Below are positions 10,431-21,420 of a stretch of 64,000 nucleotides of DNA, piece after piece. The notes under the pieces were generated by a model, which was not told the DNA's origin, made no database searches, and saw only the letters and a program-made list of their open reading frames with translations. This DNA comes from Diploptera punctata. Its lineage: Eukaryota; Arthropoda; Insecta; Blattodea; Blaberidae. The stretch spans positions 1,511,001 to 1,575,000 of the forward strand of contig JASPKZ010007795.1 of the NCBI GenBank assembly GCA_030220185.1. The letters are read 5' to 3'. Positions within the stretch are counted from its first letter, which is position 1; the number at the start of each line of letters is the position of its first letter. The translations under genes and the position numbers were made by a program.

Positions 10431-11305
10431 CCTTGCACGACACACAACGAAATAGAATGGATTTTAGTTTATCAAATAGTTGTGCACTTGTTAACCAAGT
10501 AGCTGACCTCTGATCCGCTTCGTTCTGGGACTTAAAAATGATCTGTCCACCATCAATTCTTCTAAAGGCTGTACTAATTAATTCCGTATAGCGAATTCTT
10601 TCCGATTTTATTTTGATTGGTGTCGTGGGATGGGTTCGCCGGTTCAGTTCGGACGAAGGTCGATTAAATTTTTCTGGTGAAGAAAATTCGAGGACGCGGC
10701 TTCGTTTGGTAGTTGATGTTACAAGCCATGGACCCTGTGTTGCCATAAATTCTCGACTTGACAAGCGCCCTCATAGCAGAGACATTATTTTCATCATTGT
10801 TATTAGCCTATGTGTGATGAAATAAATATTAGAAATGAGTTATTTCCTCCGTAAAGTAACAAAGTTCAACCTTATACCACAGGAGGCACTGCATTCTTTC
10901 TTATGATTTCACGTACACCTGTAAGTATATAACTTAATTTTGTCGTTCCGTCATTACCACATGTTCCAAAATTCGCTGGTTCACACTCAGCTGATGTCGA
11001 TGATGTTTTAAGGATGTAAAAATCTTGAATATAGCAACCTATGGAAGCGAAGTAAATCCGTGTATCCCGTGGCGTAGATTTACGACTTGTAAAAAATATC
11101 GAGCCTGTAGAAGGTGACTTAATGAACAATAGTTGTAGCCGTCCTCATTGCCAAATTTAATTTAAATTGCAACACCAATGCCCTGAACTGTTAAAATGCC
11201 ACATTCAGTAAAAATTCTAATTAAAATTTAATTCTGTGTTGTCTGAGTTGTTTACTGCCGTCACTCCACTCAGAGACGTGACGAGTCAATGAGATTACAA
11301 TTTTA
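10431..11305. other. No recognised gene or repeat
   Basis: Two open frames of 85 and 136 codons lie on the minus strand (10872-11129, 10354-10764), but neither shows a motif I recognise. The longer one overlaps the duplicated LINE tail, which argues against a gene. Confidence 0.4.
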
Positions 11306-11309
11306 TATA

Positions 11310-11640
11310 ACTAACTAGCTCACTGGCACTATCGAATCCGTAGGTTCATGGCCGCGCGGACATAATCTTTCCATATATCCCTATCCTGAGCTACCGTTTT
11401 CCAATCATACCATCTATAATCTGCTTCATTCAAATCGCGTTAATATTATTCTCCCATCTCTTTCTTGATCTACCAATTGAGATTTTTCCCTCTTGATATT
11501 TCTAAAAGGAATCTTTCATGCCCTTCTTTTATTCCCCATTCGTGCCACATAACCTGCTAATCGCAGTATACAAGACTTAATTATTCTTATTATATCTGGT
11601 TTCCTATAAAGGTCATATAGCTTACTAATATATAGTACTT
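11310..11640 (-). mobile_element. LINE-alpha 3'-end fragment
   Basis: Shares the terminal block (ACTCACTGGCACTATCGAA-type on the given strand, then CGTAGGTTCATGGCCGCGC) and the decayed region that in better copies encodes GHVARM and the GKPEG motif. It stops before the LYGxETW segment, so the copy is 5' truncated. Confidence 0.7.
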
Positions 11641-11859
11641 TTACAATTATAAATACAGAAAATATTGTGCGATTACACTGGTCAACATGACTTTTGTCTC
11701 ATGAGTACCAGTAGTTGTACTTAATGCACTATTTTATCCTGTTTTCAAATATGTATTCGCAATTTCTCCATCACCCACAGTTTATTTTACTTCAATTTCA
11801 ATTAATGGATTTAAATAATTATTTTTAATAAACTTTTTTCGTCCATTTGTCCATTGAGC

Positions 11860-12000
11860 GATGAGCACGGGGAACACTTTCATCGGGAAATTTCAGCTTT
11901 GGAAAATATATATCAAGGCAAATGGAATCCTAATATGCTGGCCGATTATTGTTGGACCATCAAGAGGGATGCTCCACAGGCGAAATATAGCAAAAAATAG
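11860..12000 (+). pseudogene. Remnant of an arthropod repeat ORF (DEHGEHFHREI type)
   Basis: A 46-codon frame reads DEHGEHFHREISALENIYQG, then MLADYCWTIKRDAPQAKY, and stops. I recognise this as a motif often seen in repeated, transposon-associated proteins of arthropods and other invertebrates, but I cannot name the family with certainty. There is no methionine and no extension upstream in frame. It could be a 3' exon of a dead element. Confidence 0.5.
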
Positions 12001-12278
12001 TAATTTTTTACTTTCTAGGTGAGTCCGAATTTTCGAATATTCTGTAGTTACGAATGTAGAAAATATTAAAGTGTTTGAAATTATAAACGCCTGTCTCTCG
12101 GAAACTTTGCGTGATGGAGAAAAACCGATATCATATTTGAATTCAGGAAAAAAAAACTATAAGAATCACATTTTTCTTTCTGAGACAAATAAAAAAAAAG
12201 TTTCTTTTTTGTTGCTCAGTGTTATTTGTCCTATTTATTAAGGTTATAAATTATATTACCCCTCATTATGTCTTATTT

Positions 12279-12585
12279 GTCCACCGCTGTGGTCTCGAGG
12301 TAGCGTGCTGCCTTGTCACGCAGGGGGCCCGGGTTCGATCCCCGGTCGGGGCAGTTTTTCTGGGTGAGGTTTTTATCGGGGTTTTTCCTCACCTGTTATG
12401 ACAAATGTCAGAAAAACTTTAAGGTCCAAACGGTCCCCGAAATCATATGGCCATCATCTCATCCTTCACCGGTGTGGAAAGCAACGGGAAGCTACCACAC
12501 CTACAATAGTAAAGCTGTAAGCATGGTATGAAAATGCTATGATTGCAGTGAAGGACCTGCATTCGGGCAGAATTACTCTGGATGG
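12279..12585 (+). mobile_element. SINE-A copy 1
   Basis: tRNA-derived head with A box GGTCTCGAGGTAGCGTG and B box GGTTCGATCCCC, then GGTGAGGTTTTTATCGGGG and a 3' end GGCAGAATTACT plus GGATGG. It is flanked by the 11-bp repeat atgtcttattt (12268-12278 and 12586-12596). Confidence 0.9.
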
Positions 12586-12712
12586 ATGTCTTATTTACAG
12601 AGAACATGGTATAAATGTCTATTGGTGGCTGGCGACAGTTAATTAACTTTTTTTCTTTTTATGATAAATATTTCCATGACAATTTGAGTTTTGAGTTTTA
12701 TGTACAAACATG

Positions 12713-12810
12713 TCCCTCTTTCATTCCCCATTCGTGCCACATGACCTACTCATCACAATCTACGAGACGTAATTGTTCTTATTATATATGGTTTCCTATA
12801 AAGATAATCT
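12713..12810 (-). mobile_element. LINE-alpha internal fragment
   Basis: A fragment of about 100 bp matching the region with CATTCCCCATTCGTGCCACA, found in other LINE-alpha tails at 7440 and 11540. It sits inside the first block of the tandem duplication. Confidence 0.6.
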
Positions 12811-12891
12811 TTAACAATTTTATGTACAGGATTAAATATGTTGTATGATTATTAAAGTTATAAATTATATTAGCTTCATTATGTCTTATTT

Positions 12892-13241
12892 AGTCCACCG
12901 CTGTGGTCTCGAGGTAGCGTGCTGCCTTGTCACGCAGCGGGCCCGGGTTCGATCCCCGGTCGGGGCAGTTTTTCTGGGTGAGGTTTTTATCGGGGTTTTT
13001 CCTCACCTGTAAGACAATTGTGAGGAAAACTTTAAGGCCCAAACGGTCCCCGAAATAATATGGCCATCAGCCTTATCATTATCATCCTTACCATTATAAT
13101 TATCATCATCATCCTTCACCGGTGTGGAAAGCAACGGGAAGCTACCACACCTACACAATTCCCTAGTAAAGCTGCAAGCAAGCATAGCATGAAAATGCAG
13201 TGAAGGACCTGCCTTCGGGCAGAATTACTATGGATGGATGG
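12892..13241 (+). mobile_element. SINE-A copy 2
   Basis: Same family and same flanking 11-bp repeat as copy 1 (12881-12891 and 13242-13252). It has a longer CATTAT/CATCAT-rich middle (13070-13110) and a GGATGGATG tail. Confidence 0.9.
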
Positions 13242-13463
13242 ATGTCTTATTTTGCATAGAACATGGTCTAAGTGTCTGGTGGTGGCTGGTGACAATTTAA
13301 GTTTTTCTTTTTCTGTTAAAGATTTACTTGACAATTTGTGGTTAGAGTTTTATCTACAGACTAGGTTTACAGAAGCACAGATGCTCTTACATCCGACTGA
13401 GGTGTTAGAAGAACGTGTGTGTGTGTTTAATGTGAGACGGAAGTCCTTGTCCGATGGATTGAA

Positions 13464-13488
13464 CATGTGTGTGTGTGTGTGTGTGCAG
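13464..13488. repeat. (GT)n microsatellite
   Basis: A short GT dinucleotide run. A shorter GT run also lies at about 13415-13426. The surrounding 13341-13770 shows nothing else I can identify. Confidence 0.8.
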
Positions 13489-13769
13489 GGAGTAGCCTAC
13501 CATTCTTAACTCTTAAATGTCGTTTGTATGCCAGGGCCTGACTGTATATACTACATGCTCTGTGTACACTGTACGAACATTCTAAATCCAATTGAGAAAC
13601 AAAACAAGCCATGTATTGATTATAAACTTAAAATTCTGTCCTTTTATTAATGTACAAATGTTAAAATTTAAAACTCAGTTTAATTTGTCATTGAAAACTT
13701 CTTAAATGCAGAACTTAAGTTACAGAAAATGCGAACAAATACTTACATTTATTTATTTATTTAGTAAGT

Positions 13770-14200
13770 TTCACAGTGTTTCAAATCCTCCTGCGCCTAA
13801 TTAATCTGTTGTTCCAGTCTCAGTCGTACAATCCTTGTTCCCTCATGCTGCTCAAAACACCATCAATCCACGTTACTTTTGACCGGACTCTTCTTATTCC
13901 AAGTGGCACCCATTCTTCTTGGGAGTCAATTTTCTGTCATTCTCTTTATTTGACCATACCCTTTTAATTGGTTGTTATTTTATGAAATCCGCAATTGAAG
14001 TTTGAACATTCATCTTTTGTTTAATTACACTGTTTCTTATTTGATCTTTTCTAGAAATTCTAGCTGAATACCTCCAAAAATCCACTTCTGCAGAATTTAA
14101 TTTACTGATTGTTCTAGATTTTAATTTCCATGTTTCTCTTATTGTACTCCTTATTATTGTATTATTTTTTACAACTTATATTCTGATCCCATAAAACACC
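13770..14200 (-). pseudogene. LINE post-RT remnant
   Basis: Minus-strand reading gives RTISKLNSAEVDFWRYSAR, ISRKDQIRNSVIKQKM and NVQTSIADFIK, then stops. EVDFWRRSAR...RIRNxxI is the standard segment after the LYGxExW motif in insect LINEs. The copy is short and interrupted by stops. Confidence 0.65.
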
Positions 14201-14294
14201 TTATAATTTTGATATTGCAGATTTGCCCATGTATCCTATCATAAATGTAATATGGTCAAAAGCGGATATGTTTATTTCTAACTATTGAAATATA

Positions 14295-15625
14295 CGAGGG
14301 TGGATCGGAAAGTAACGCACAATAATTTTTTTTTAAAAGTTTAATAGTTAAAAAAAAGGAAAAGAATCACAAATGAACTTACATCTTTTACCTACTTTTC
14401 GACATAGTCACCAACTTTCTCAACACATTTTTTCCCATCGTGTTACCAGTTTCAATATGGCCCTGTTCATAGAAGTCCGTTTGGTTGGAGTGTAGCCATC
14501 TGCTCACTGCTGATTTCACTTCCAAATCTGTCTCAAAGCGTTTGCCGACCAGGAATTTCTTCACGGGAACCAAACAGATGAAAGTCCGATGGTTGCAAGA
14601 TCCGGACTGTATGGTGGATGCTGGAGCACCTCCCAACCAAATTTGGCGATTTTCTGACGAACGACAGCAGCAACATGGGGGCAGGCATTGTCATGAAGAA
14701 GTTTAACGTTCATGTTGTGACGTTTGTCACGAATGGCACGACGCAACTTCACCAAAGTTTTAATGTAGGCCGCAGCATTCACAGTGGTCCCGTGTTTCAG
14801 CAAAGTCCACCAATAAAACACCATGCATATCCCAGACAACTGTCACAAGCACTTTCCTGGCAGATTGAGTCACTTTGAATTTTTTCTTTACTGGGGAACC
14901 AGCATGTTTCCACTCCATTGATGCCTGCTTTGTTTCGGGCGTGTAGTGGTACGCCCACGACTCATCACCTGTGACGATTCCTTCCAGAAAGTCATGTCCT
15001 TGTGCGGTGTATCGCGTTAAGTGGTCCAAGCTTGCCATCATTCGCTGGCCCTTGTGGTCGTCTGTCAGGTTCTTAGGCACCCAGCGAGCACAAACTAAAG
15101 TTACGGAATTTCAAATTTTCATGAACAATATCGTACACCGCACCATAGGAAATTGTTGAATTTCTGCGATAAGGCTCGCAGTTGCACACGCCGGTCGTTC
15201 AGAATTGCCGCCTCAATGCCTCTGACATTCTGCGGGATTGCTGCTGTTGTCGGCCGGCCGGAGCGTGGCGAATCACTAGGTTCACGCGTCCCTCTTAGAA
15301 GAATGTGCACCACCTGGAGACATTGCTACGGTCCATACAATCATCCCCATACACGCCATCGCATGTCCCTGTGAATTTCACTGGGTTTATGCCCTTTGGC
15401 CCACAAAAATGGACAAACACTTCATCTGTTCCTCACAGGTGGACGACTGTAGCATGCGCGCCATCTTTGTTGCATAGTTCAAGCTTCTCTCGCACGAGGT
15501 GCACCTGAGAAAAAAATACCATCTGTAGTGAAAACTTCAAACTATGTCTCTGTGAAATTTCAACATTCTAGCTGCAATACCAAGGCAGAAAAACATTATT
15601 GTGCGTTACTTTCCGATCCGCCCTC

Positions 15626-15626
<1 letters not shown>
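14295..15626 (-). mobile_element. mariner transposon, full length, inactive
   Basis: A 1332-bp element bounded by inverted repeats of about 30 bp (CGAGGGTGGATCGGAAAGTA at the left and its near-perfect complement at the right) and the TA target duplication (14293-14294, 15627-15628). Size and ends fit Tc1/mariner. The transposase runs on the minus strand. A rearranged relative is at 19501. Confidence 0.92.
14388..15500 (-). pseudogene. mariner transposase, frameshifted
   Basis: The minus strand encodes successive fragments. An N-terminal helix-turn-helix region near 15300-15500 is badly shifted. Then come SGRPTTA, VPKNLTDDHK-like (linker), TGDESWAYHYTPETKQ (first catalytic Asp), LLHDNACPHVA (second Asp) and HPPYSPDLA. 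One extra base just after that motif throws the third catalytic Asp out of frame. The C-terminal part continues in another frame to about 14390. Breaks near 15310, 15100, 14840 and 14640 make it non-functional. Confidence 0.9.

Positions 15627-15672
<46 letters not shown>
15627..15672. repeat. (TA)n microsatellite at mariner end
   Basis: About 22 TA units start exactly at the right TA target site of the mariner, so the element inserted at the edge of this tract or seeded its growth. Confidence 0.85.
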
Positions 15673-15673
<1 letters not shown>

Positions 15674-16194
15674 TTGTAAACGCCTTTGAAGTTGCTCTCG
15701 TGAAAATATTTTTTGAAAAAAAAAAGTTAAACGGCTTCAGCGATCCTACTTAGTATAAACTGAAAATTTCGACACACGCACACGCGTGGGCACACACAAT
15801 TTTTTCTGTGTCCATTGACGTTCTAGAGGCCGCCGTTTTTTTGAACCAAACTCGCCATGTGGCAGTCAATTAAAAAAATAGGATCATTAGGAGTCAGTCA
15901 GGTTAAGCTGAAGTGAAAAGCGAGGCAATACAATTTTAGCAATGAAACTCGGTATATCCCATTGAAATAAAACGAGAATTGGCATTCTCGAAAAATCAGC
16001 GAAATCCGAAAATTAGAAGTAAGGGTTTAACTGGAATTCAAAATTTAACAATCGCTCTATCAGTCGCCATGTTTTTTTTCGTAACGAAACTTGGTATCTA
16101 CTACTTAATTAACAAAAAAAAAGATGTATTTCGTAAATCAGCAAAATTGAACTTGGGAATTCGTTCAGTTTAGGCCTACGCGTGACCACGACTA
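15673..16194. other. No recognisable feature
   Basis: Contains loosely repeated stretches (GAAACTCGGTAT/GAAACTTGGTAT; AAATCAGCGAAAT/AAATCAGCAAAAT) about 130 bp apart, possibly an old internal duplication. No coding motif. Confidence 0.4.
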
Positions 16195-16400
16195 CACTAC
16201 ATTAGGACGAGCAGCATCAACCATCATACTAGATATTGTAGCGAAGAACGACCTGCTGAAGATGGAACGGATGTTCTGAAAGGCCTACAGGCATAAAGAA
16301 TACATATTTTATAAGTTGAGGACGACGGATCTTACCTAAGAAGGTATATTTTAACTTATTTTATTTTATGACTCTCCACCTCAACGATTTTAACAATGAA
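16195..16400 (+). mobile_element. Penelope-like 3'-end fragment (weak)
   Basis: Shares GTTGAGGACGACGG and the following pattern with 45977-46055, and a related GTTGAGGAGACGGACC with the Penelope foldback at 5409. Only the terminal non-coding part is recognisable. Confidence 0.4.
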
Positions 16401-16512
16401 TTTTATTAGTATTGATTAATATTAGTCATCGAAAAAAAATTAAGTTAATATATTTCGCTGTCCAGACTGAAAGGTCCGTCATGCAGGGAGTACGTAAAGT
16501 GAACAAATTCCC

Positions 16513-17119
16513 AAGTCAAATTTAGTGAATTCCGAAAGAATACACTTTAATAACCTCTCTTGGCTCCGTCTTACTGACAGACGTAAATTGCACTCTCTTT
16601 CACTACTTTTCAAGCTTCTGAATTCCTACATTCCTACTTACCTGACGTCCAGATTTGAGAAGTTATCCTCCTACCACAATATTGACACTAGGTCACAAGA
16701 TAGCAGTCTGCTAACAATTCCTCTTCATAGCACTTCCTCCTATTCTACTTCCTTCACAGTAGCCTCTGCCCGCTCCTGGAATCTCCTTCCTCAAGATATC
16801 AGGGGTTGCCGCACACTTGGCACTTTTAAGTCACGCTTATACAGTTCCCTGTTGTCTAATAATTAATTTTTCTCTATTTATTTAATTTTATACTATGTCA
16901 TTAATCTTTTCCTCGTTTTTTTATATATATATTGTACATATTATATATTTAATTCGTTAAATTTAGAGTAAATCAAAATACATTATAAATATTAATTGTA
17001 TTGTATTTATAACTTGTAATCGTTTATATTGTAATTTAGATTTAAGACTTTTCTTTTGTATTTTTTTAAACCCGGTTGAGTGGTAGACAAGGCCTTAACT
17101 CTGCCAGGTAAAATAAAGC

Positions 17120-17151
<32 letters not shown>
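16513..17151 (+). pseudogene. CR1/Jockey-like LINE C-terminus and 3' tail
   Basis: An open frame encodes RIHFNNLSWLRLTDRRKLHS, LLFKLLNSYIPTYLTSRF, ARSWNLLPQDIR and TFKSRLYSSLL, then stops. This R-x-L-H...YLxxRF...ARxWNxLP pattern is the standard C-terminus of CR1-group and related LINEs. The 3' end is GGCCTTAACTCTGCCAGGTA, then AATAAAGC and a TTA microsatellite (17128-17151). The 5' end is truncated near 16513. A second copy of this 3' end is at 24170-24345. Confidence 0.75.
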
Positions 17152-17153
<2 letters not shown>

Positions 17154-17849
17154 CTTAAATAGAGATGGGAAACAGAAGAATCAATTAATGAAGCTGCTTC
17201 TTTAATGCAATTGTGTATCTGGTTGATATCACTGAATGGAATGGATTCCTTTCAGTCTCCTAAGAACAGCTGAGTTGCTACTTTATCCCTTTGATTCTAG
17301 GTGATTTTTCTAGGAAACCACCTTGTTTTCATGTTATTATTGGCAGTTGTGGAGCGGTGATTTCTGTGCAATACCACCAAGTACAGGACTGCTGCTAAGG
17401 GGTCGATTTGGAACTGCCATCTGACTGTTCATCAGCTGTTGTAGTAATGGTAGAGGTACAGCCAAATAATTTGTCCGCAGCAAGCGCGAGTGGGCGTGAT
17501 TTAATGACGTAAGGGTCAGCAAACAGGAGGTGAGAGAAAGGGGAGTACCGTGGATGGTGACGCGGGCAAGTGCAACTCCTTTGAAATGTAGAACTCTTCG
17601 GGAAGAGGAGGGGAAGAAAGAGAGAGACTCGATATCTGGTTGAACGTGTGATGTGAAGTAGGTGCATCTGGTGGTTTTCTAGCTACTGCGCCACGGACAA
17701 TTTATATGGCTGTACTTCTACTAAATTAATGAAATACACGAGAAAAAAGAAATAATGCCTCAAAATGGTTATGAGAGATAGTATAACCAGGTTTAACACT
17801 TATTCAGATTTAGGGATTGTGTCACGCTAAGCACATTTTTCGTACATTG
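17152..17849. other. No recognisable feature
   Basis: A stretch slightly richer in G+C than its surroundings, near 17440-17700, with two overlapping minus-strand open frames (17337-17522, 17395-17667) lacking known motifs. Confidence 0.4.
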
Positions 17850-17859
17850 TTATTAGCTA

Positions 17860-18193
17860 GTCCACCGCTGTGGTCTCGAGGTAGCGTGCTGCCTTGTCAC
17901 GCAGCGGGCCCGGGTTCGATCCCGGTCGGGGCAGTTTTTCTGGGTGAGGTTTTTATCGGGGGTTTTCCTCACCTGTAAGACAAATGTCAGGAAAACTTTA
18001 AGGCCCAAACGGTCCCCGAAATCATATGGCCATCATCCTTACCATTATCATTATCATCATCATCCTTCACCGGTGTGGAAAGCAACGGGAAGCTACCACA
18101 CCTACACAATTCCCTAGTAAAGCTGCAAGCATAGCATGAAAATGCTATGATTGCAGTGAAGGACCTGCCTTCGGGCAGAATTACTATGGATGG
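17860..18193 (+). mobile_element. SINE-A copy 3
   Basis: Complete copy with A and B boxes. Flanked by the 10-bp target duplication ttattagcta (17850-17859 and 18194-18203). Confidence 0.92.
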
Positions 18194-18424
18194 TTATTAG
18201 CTACCAAGCGGCAGTTGCCACTTCAATTGGCCTTAGCTCTTAAGTGCTTTCGTATCTCAGTATTGGTTTGTTATTAATACAAACGTAACATGTGGTAATT
18301 TAATAAATTAATATAAAATATACAATATATAAATATAACCCTGTACAATAATATTTGTCGCTTATTGAACTCATTGGCATCAGATTCAAGCGGTTTACAG
18401 TTTAGAAAATCTTCTCCATAGCAT

Positions 18425-18515
18425 AGACACCTAGCTCAGGATAGGGTTGTATGGAGAGCTTATGTCCGCTCGGCCATGTACTTACGGATTCGACAGTGTC
18501 TGTGAGTTAGTTATA
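18425..18515 (+). mobile_element. LINE-alpha 3'-end scrap, opposite orientation
   Basis: Contains CTCAGGATAGGGTTGTATGG and GGCCATGTACTTACGGATTC, the complement of the family 3' terminus seen at 7220 and 45264. Only about 90 bp remain. Confidence 0.6.
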
Positions 18516-18644
18516 GCTTAGACCTATTAGGTCCGAATCTACTTCCTCATGCTTCCCTGGACTTGTACTTCATAAGCAAGCGTGAAGCTACTGGTTATAT
18601 AAATGTAAATAATCACCATATTGTGTAGGCCTGCTATTAAGACT

Positions 18645-19237
18645 ATTTAACTCATGCCCCAAATGATATTCAATGGCCAATCACGTTTCAATGAATTTTG
18701 TTTTAGAACCACTGACAGTCGTTTTACACCTCGCTCTTTATCTATTTCTCTTTATCAGCTCCTGCTTTTGTGATAAAGAAAGCTCCTTTTTAATATTCTG
18801 AACATGCTAGAGCATTATTTTTCTCCAACAAATACATTGGATATAGCAAATAATGAACAGATTCAGTGATTACTGAGTTGTTTACTAAAAAAAATAATGA
18901 ATAACCTATAATGTTGATTATAATATACAATTCGATGTGTTTCATTATTTCTCTACTAGGGTTCATTCTTACAATATTACGATCCTATTTGGCAACAGAT
19001 AATATGATCAAGTTGCAGTGAATATACATAACCTCACATTTTTTATTTGTTTTCAAACATCGCCGTTTACATTAAGTATATATATAAATATTTTAAAACG
19101 CCGGTAACTATATTTAAATACTGATTTTTGAGTAAACAGCTTAATTTTATTCGTTAAATAGTCCTAACAAATTCCACCCTTGATTTCCAAATCCACTACA
19201 TATGATTTGGAAATCACTCGTGACATTACTTATCATA
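18645..19237 (+). mobile_element. Family P copy C
   Basis: Starts GACTATTTAACTCATGCCCC and ends GGAAATCACTCGTGACATT then ACTTATCATAA. It is the only copy here without a nested insertion, about 590 bp long. No coding capacity. A small palindrome GATTTCCAAAT...ATTTGGAAATC marks the right end. Confidence 0.6.
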
Positions 19238-19500
19238 ATTTTCTAATTGTAATTTTTTTGTTTTTCAGGTAAGTTTCCTAATGAAGTAATATACAGAATT
19301 GAATCATATGTGTGACACGTTTTAATAGGTAAGTACATACAGTTTGTATAGTTCAATTCTTGAGCCATATTTTACTTTTTCCATCATTACCTGATATGTT
19401 ATAGTATATTTAGAAATCGTCTAACCTATTACATTTCATTCTGTTCTGGACACCAGACTGCAGTTTCCTCCTAAATTAAACTTGATAGAATTATATAATA

Positions 19501-20296
19501 CGAGGGCGGATCGGAAAGTAACGCACAATATTTTTTTCTGCCTTGGCATTGCAGCTAGAATGTTGAAATTTCACAGATATATAGTTTGAAGTTTTCACTA
19601 CAGATGGTATTTTTTTCTCAGGTGCACCTCTTGCGAGAGAAGCTTGAACTATGCAACAAAGATGCGCATGCTACAGTCGTCCACCTGTGAGGAACAGAGA
19701 AGTGTTGTTCGATTTTTGTGGGCCAAAGGGCATAAACACAGGGAGATGCGTGGCGTGTATGGGGTTGATTGTATGGACCGTAGCAATGTCTCCAGGTGGT
19801 GCACATTCTTCCAAGAGGGACGCGTGAACCTTAGTGATTCGCCTTAGTGATTCCTGGCCGGCAAACGCTTTGAGACAGATGTGGAAGTGAAATCAGCAGT
19901 GCGCAGATGGCTACACTCCAACCAAACGGACTTCTACGAACAGGGCATATTGAAACTGGTAACACGATGGGAAAAATGTGTTGAGAAAGTTGGTGACTAT
20001 GTTGAAAAGTAGGTAAAAGATGTAAGTTCATTTGTGATTTTTTTTCCTTTTTTTTACTATTAAACTTTTTTAAAAAAAAATATTTTGCGTTACTTTCCGA
20101 TCCGCCCTGTGGACGACTGTAGCATGCGCGCCATCTTTGTTGCATAGTTCAAGCTTCTCTCGCAAGAGGTGCACCTGAGAAAAAAATACCATCTGTAGTG
20201 AAAACTTCAAACTATATCTCTGTGAAATTTCAACATTCTAGCTGCAATACCAAGGCAGAAAAAAATTATTGTCCGTTACTTTCCGATCCGCCCTCG
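19501..20296 (+). mobile_element. Rearranged mariner derivative with three termini
   Basis: Terminal repeat CGAGGGCGGATCGGAAAGTA at 19501 and its complement at 20296, with TA on both sides. A third, internal terminus ends at about 20108 (TTACTTTCCGATCCGCCCT). 19501-20108 is a mariner with the catalytic core deleted. 20109-20296 is an inverted copy of its first 190 bp. It can only move if another transposase acts on its ends. Confidence 0.85.
19644..19847 (+). pseudogene. mariner transposase N-terminal fragment
   Basis: Encodes STCEEQRSVVRFLWAKGHKH and SNVSRWCTFFQEGRVNL, the N-terminal DNA-binding region of a mariner transposase. Shortly after, the sequence jumps to the C-terminal part (RFETDVEVKSAVRRWLHSNQ, ending about 20011), so both catalytic Asp segments in between are missing. 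Confidence 0.8.
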
Positions 20297-21110
20297 TATT
20301 TAAATTTAATTTATCACTAGATTGTCATAATTAAAGCTCGAATCCTGCTCCCCAGGCTTCCCAGTCTCATTACTCCTGCGGGGCACTTGGCGTATTCAGG
20401 GGAGTTGGAGGGAAATGCCAAACGCATGCACGGGAGTGGAATTCAAGCGAAACGACCGGGAGTTCCGTTGGATCAGATTTCTCGTGAAGTTTTTTATAAG
20501 CAAAATAATGTACACAATGACTGCGAAAACTAAAGAGAATGTATTAAATAAATTACCTGATGAACCTACATTCTACACGCTTTACGCTTTGAATATAATA
20601 CACGCGATAAAATTAAATATATACTTAGTGCTGTAAATAAAATGCACTCCTATGGACCTAAACGCGTGCTTAGAATTTACATCAATTTATTTCCATGCGC
20701 GGAATTGTTAAGAAAATTATACTTTGAGGTTTCCTTTCATCTATTAATAAATATATCATACAATAGTTGATCAGTGCGGAATAACTTATTATTTATATAA
20801 ATGGTTAAATTGTCAATTGTACATTAATTGAATTTACGCTGTTTAGAAAAAAATGTAAATATCATTGTACTAATTTTCAAGTCATAGTGCATAAAATTAT
20901 ATATAATGCTGCTATTTTTCAAGTTCGGGGATAAGTTACACTTTGAGAAATGTATTACAAACAAAATTCCTTTTTTTTTTTAATGCGATGAATTGACATA
21001 TTATTCTTTAAATTCAGTATTTCAAACTGAGACGTGAAATTTAGTTTATATGTTCAATGCATCAAAACTTTTCACTATACAAAATTGTAAACTTTTTAAG
21101 ATGTGAGTTC
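20297..21110. other. No recognisable feature
   Basis: AT-rich. One 73-codon plus-strand frame (20415-20636) has no known motif. Confidence 0.45.
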
Positions 21111-21113
21111 AGT

Positions 21114-21179
21114 TTTAATATAAGCCCTATATATATTCAGATTTCATATGGAATCATCCTTAAATGTTTTATCTTATCT

Positions 21180-21212
<33 letters not shown>

Positions 21213-21420
21213 TAATATTTGTTTGTGTTTGTTCATACTTTATGCGCGGCCATACCGTTGATCCGATTGTGATCAGTTTTAATATAGGCCCTACATATAT
21301 ATTGCAGATTTCATATGGAATCATCCTTAAATGTTTTATCTTATCTTATATATATAAATTAATGTTTGTTTGTTTGTGTTTGTTAGTACTTTATGCGCGG
21401 CCATACCGTTGATCCGATTG
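21114..21420 (+). repeat. Tandem duplication at Helitron head
   Basis: Two copies, about 150-160 bp each, of CAGATTTCATATGGAATCAT, a TATA microsatellite, then TTTATGCGCGGCCATACCGT. The (TA)n part expanded in the first copy. Confidence 0.75.

Larger units (their letters stand above)
12230..13340 (+). repeat. 0.6-kb tandem duplication carrying SINE-A
   Basis: Two successive blocks (about 12243-12850 and about 12857-13340) share the left flank TTATAAATTATATTA, the SINE with the same 11-bp flanking repeat, and the right flank AGAACATGGT...GGTGGCTGG. The shared insertion site shows that one SINE insertion was later duplicated with its surroundings. Confidence 0.75.

Noticed and set aside
10872..11129. 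An 85-codon minus frame with several cysteines
   Set aside because: No recognised domain, no repeat partner, and length is within chance for AT-rich DNA.
12219..12531. Frames such as RCGLEVACCLVTQ repeated at 12219, 36721 and 52498
   Set aside because: They are translations of the SINE-A head, a pol III element, so not protein genes.
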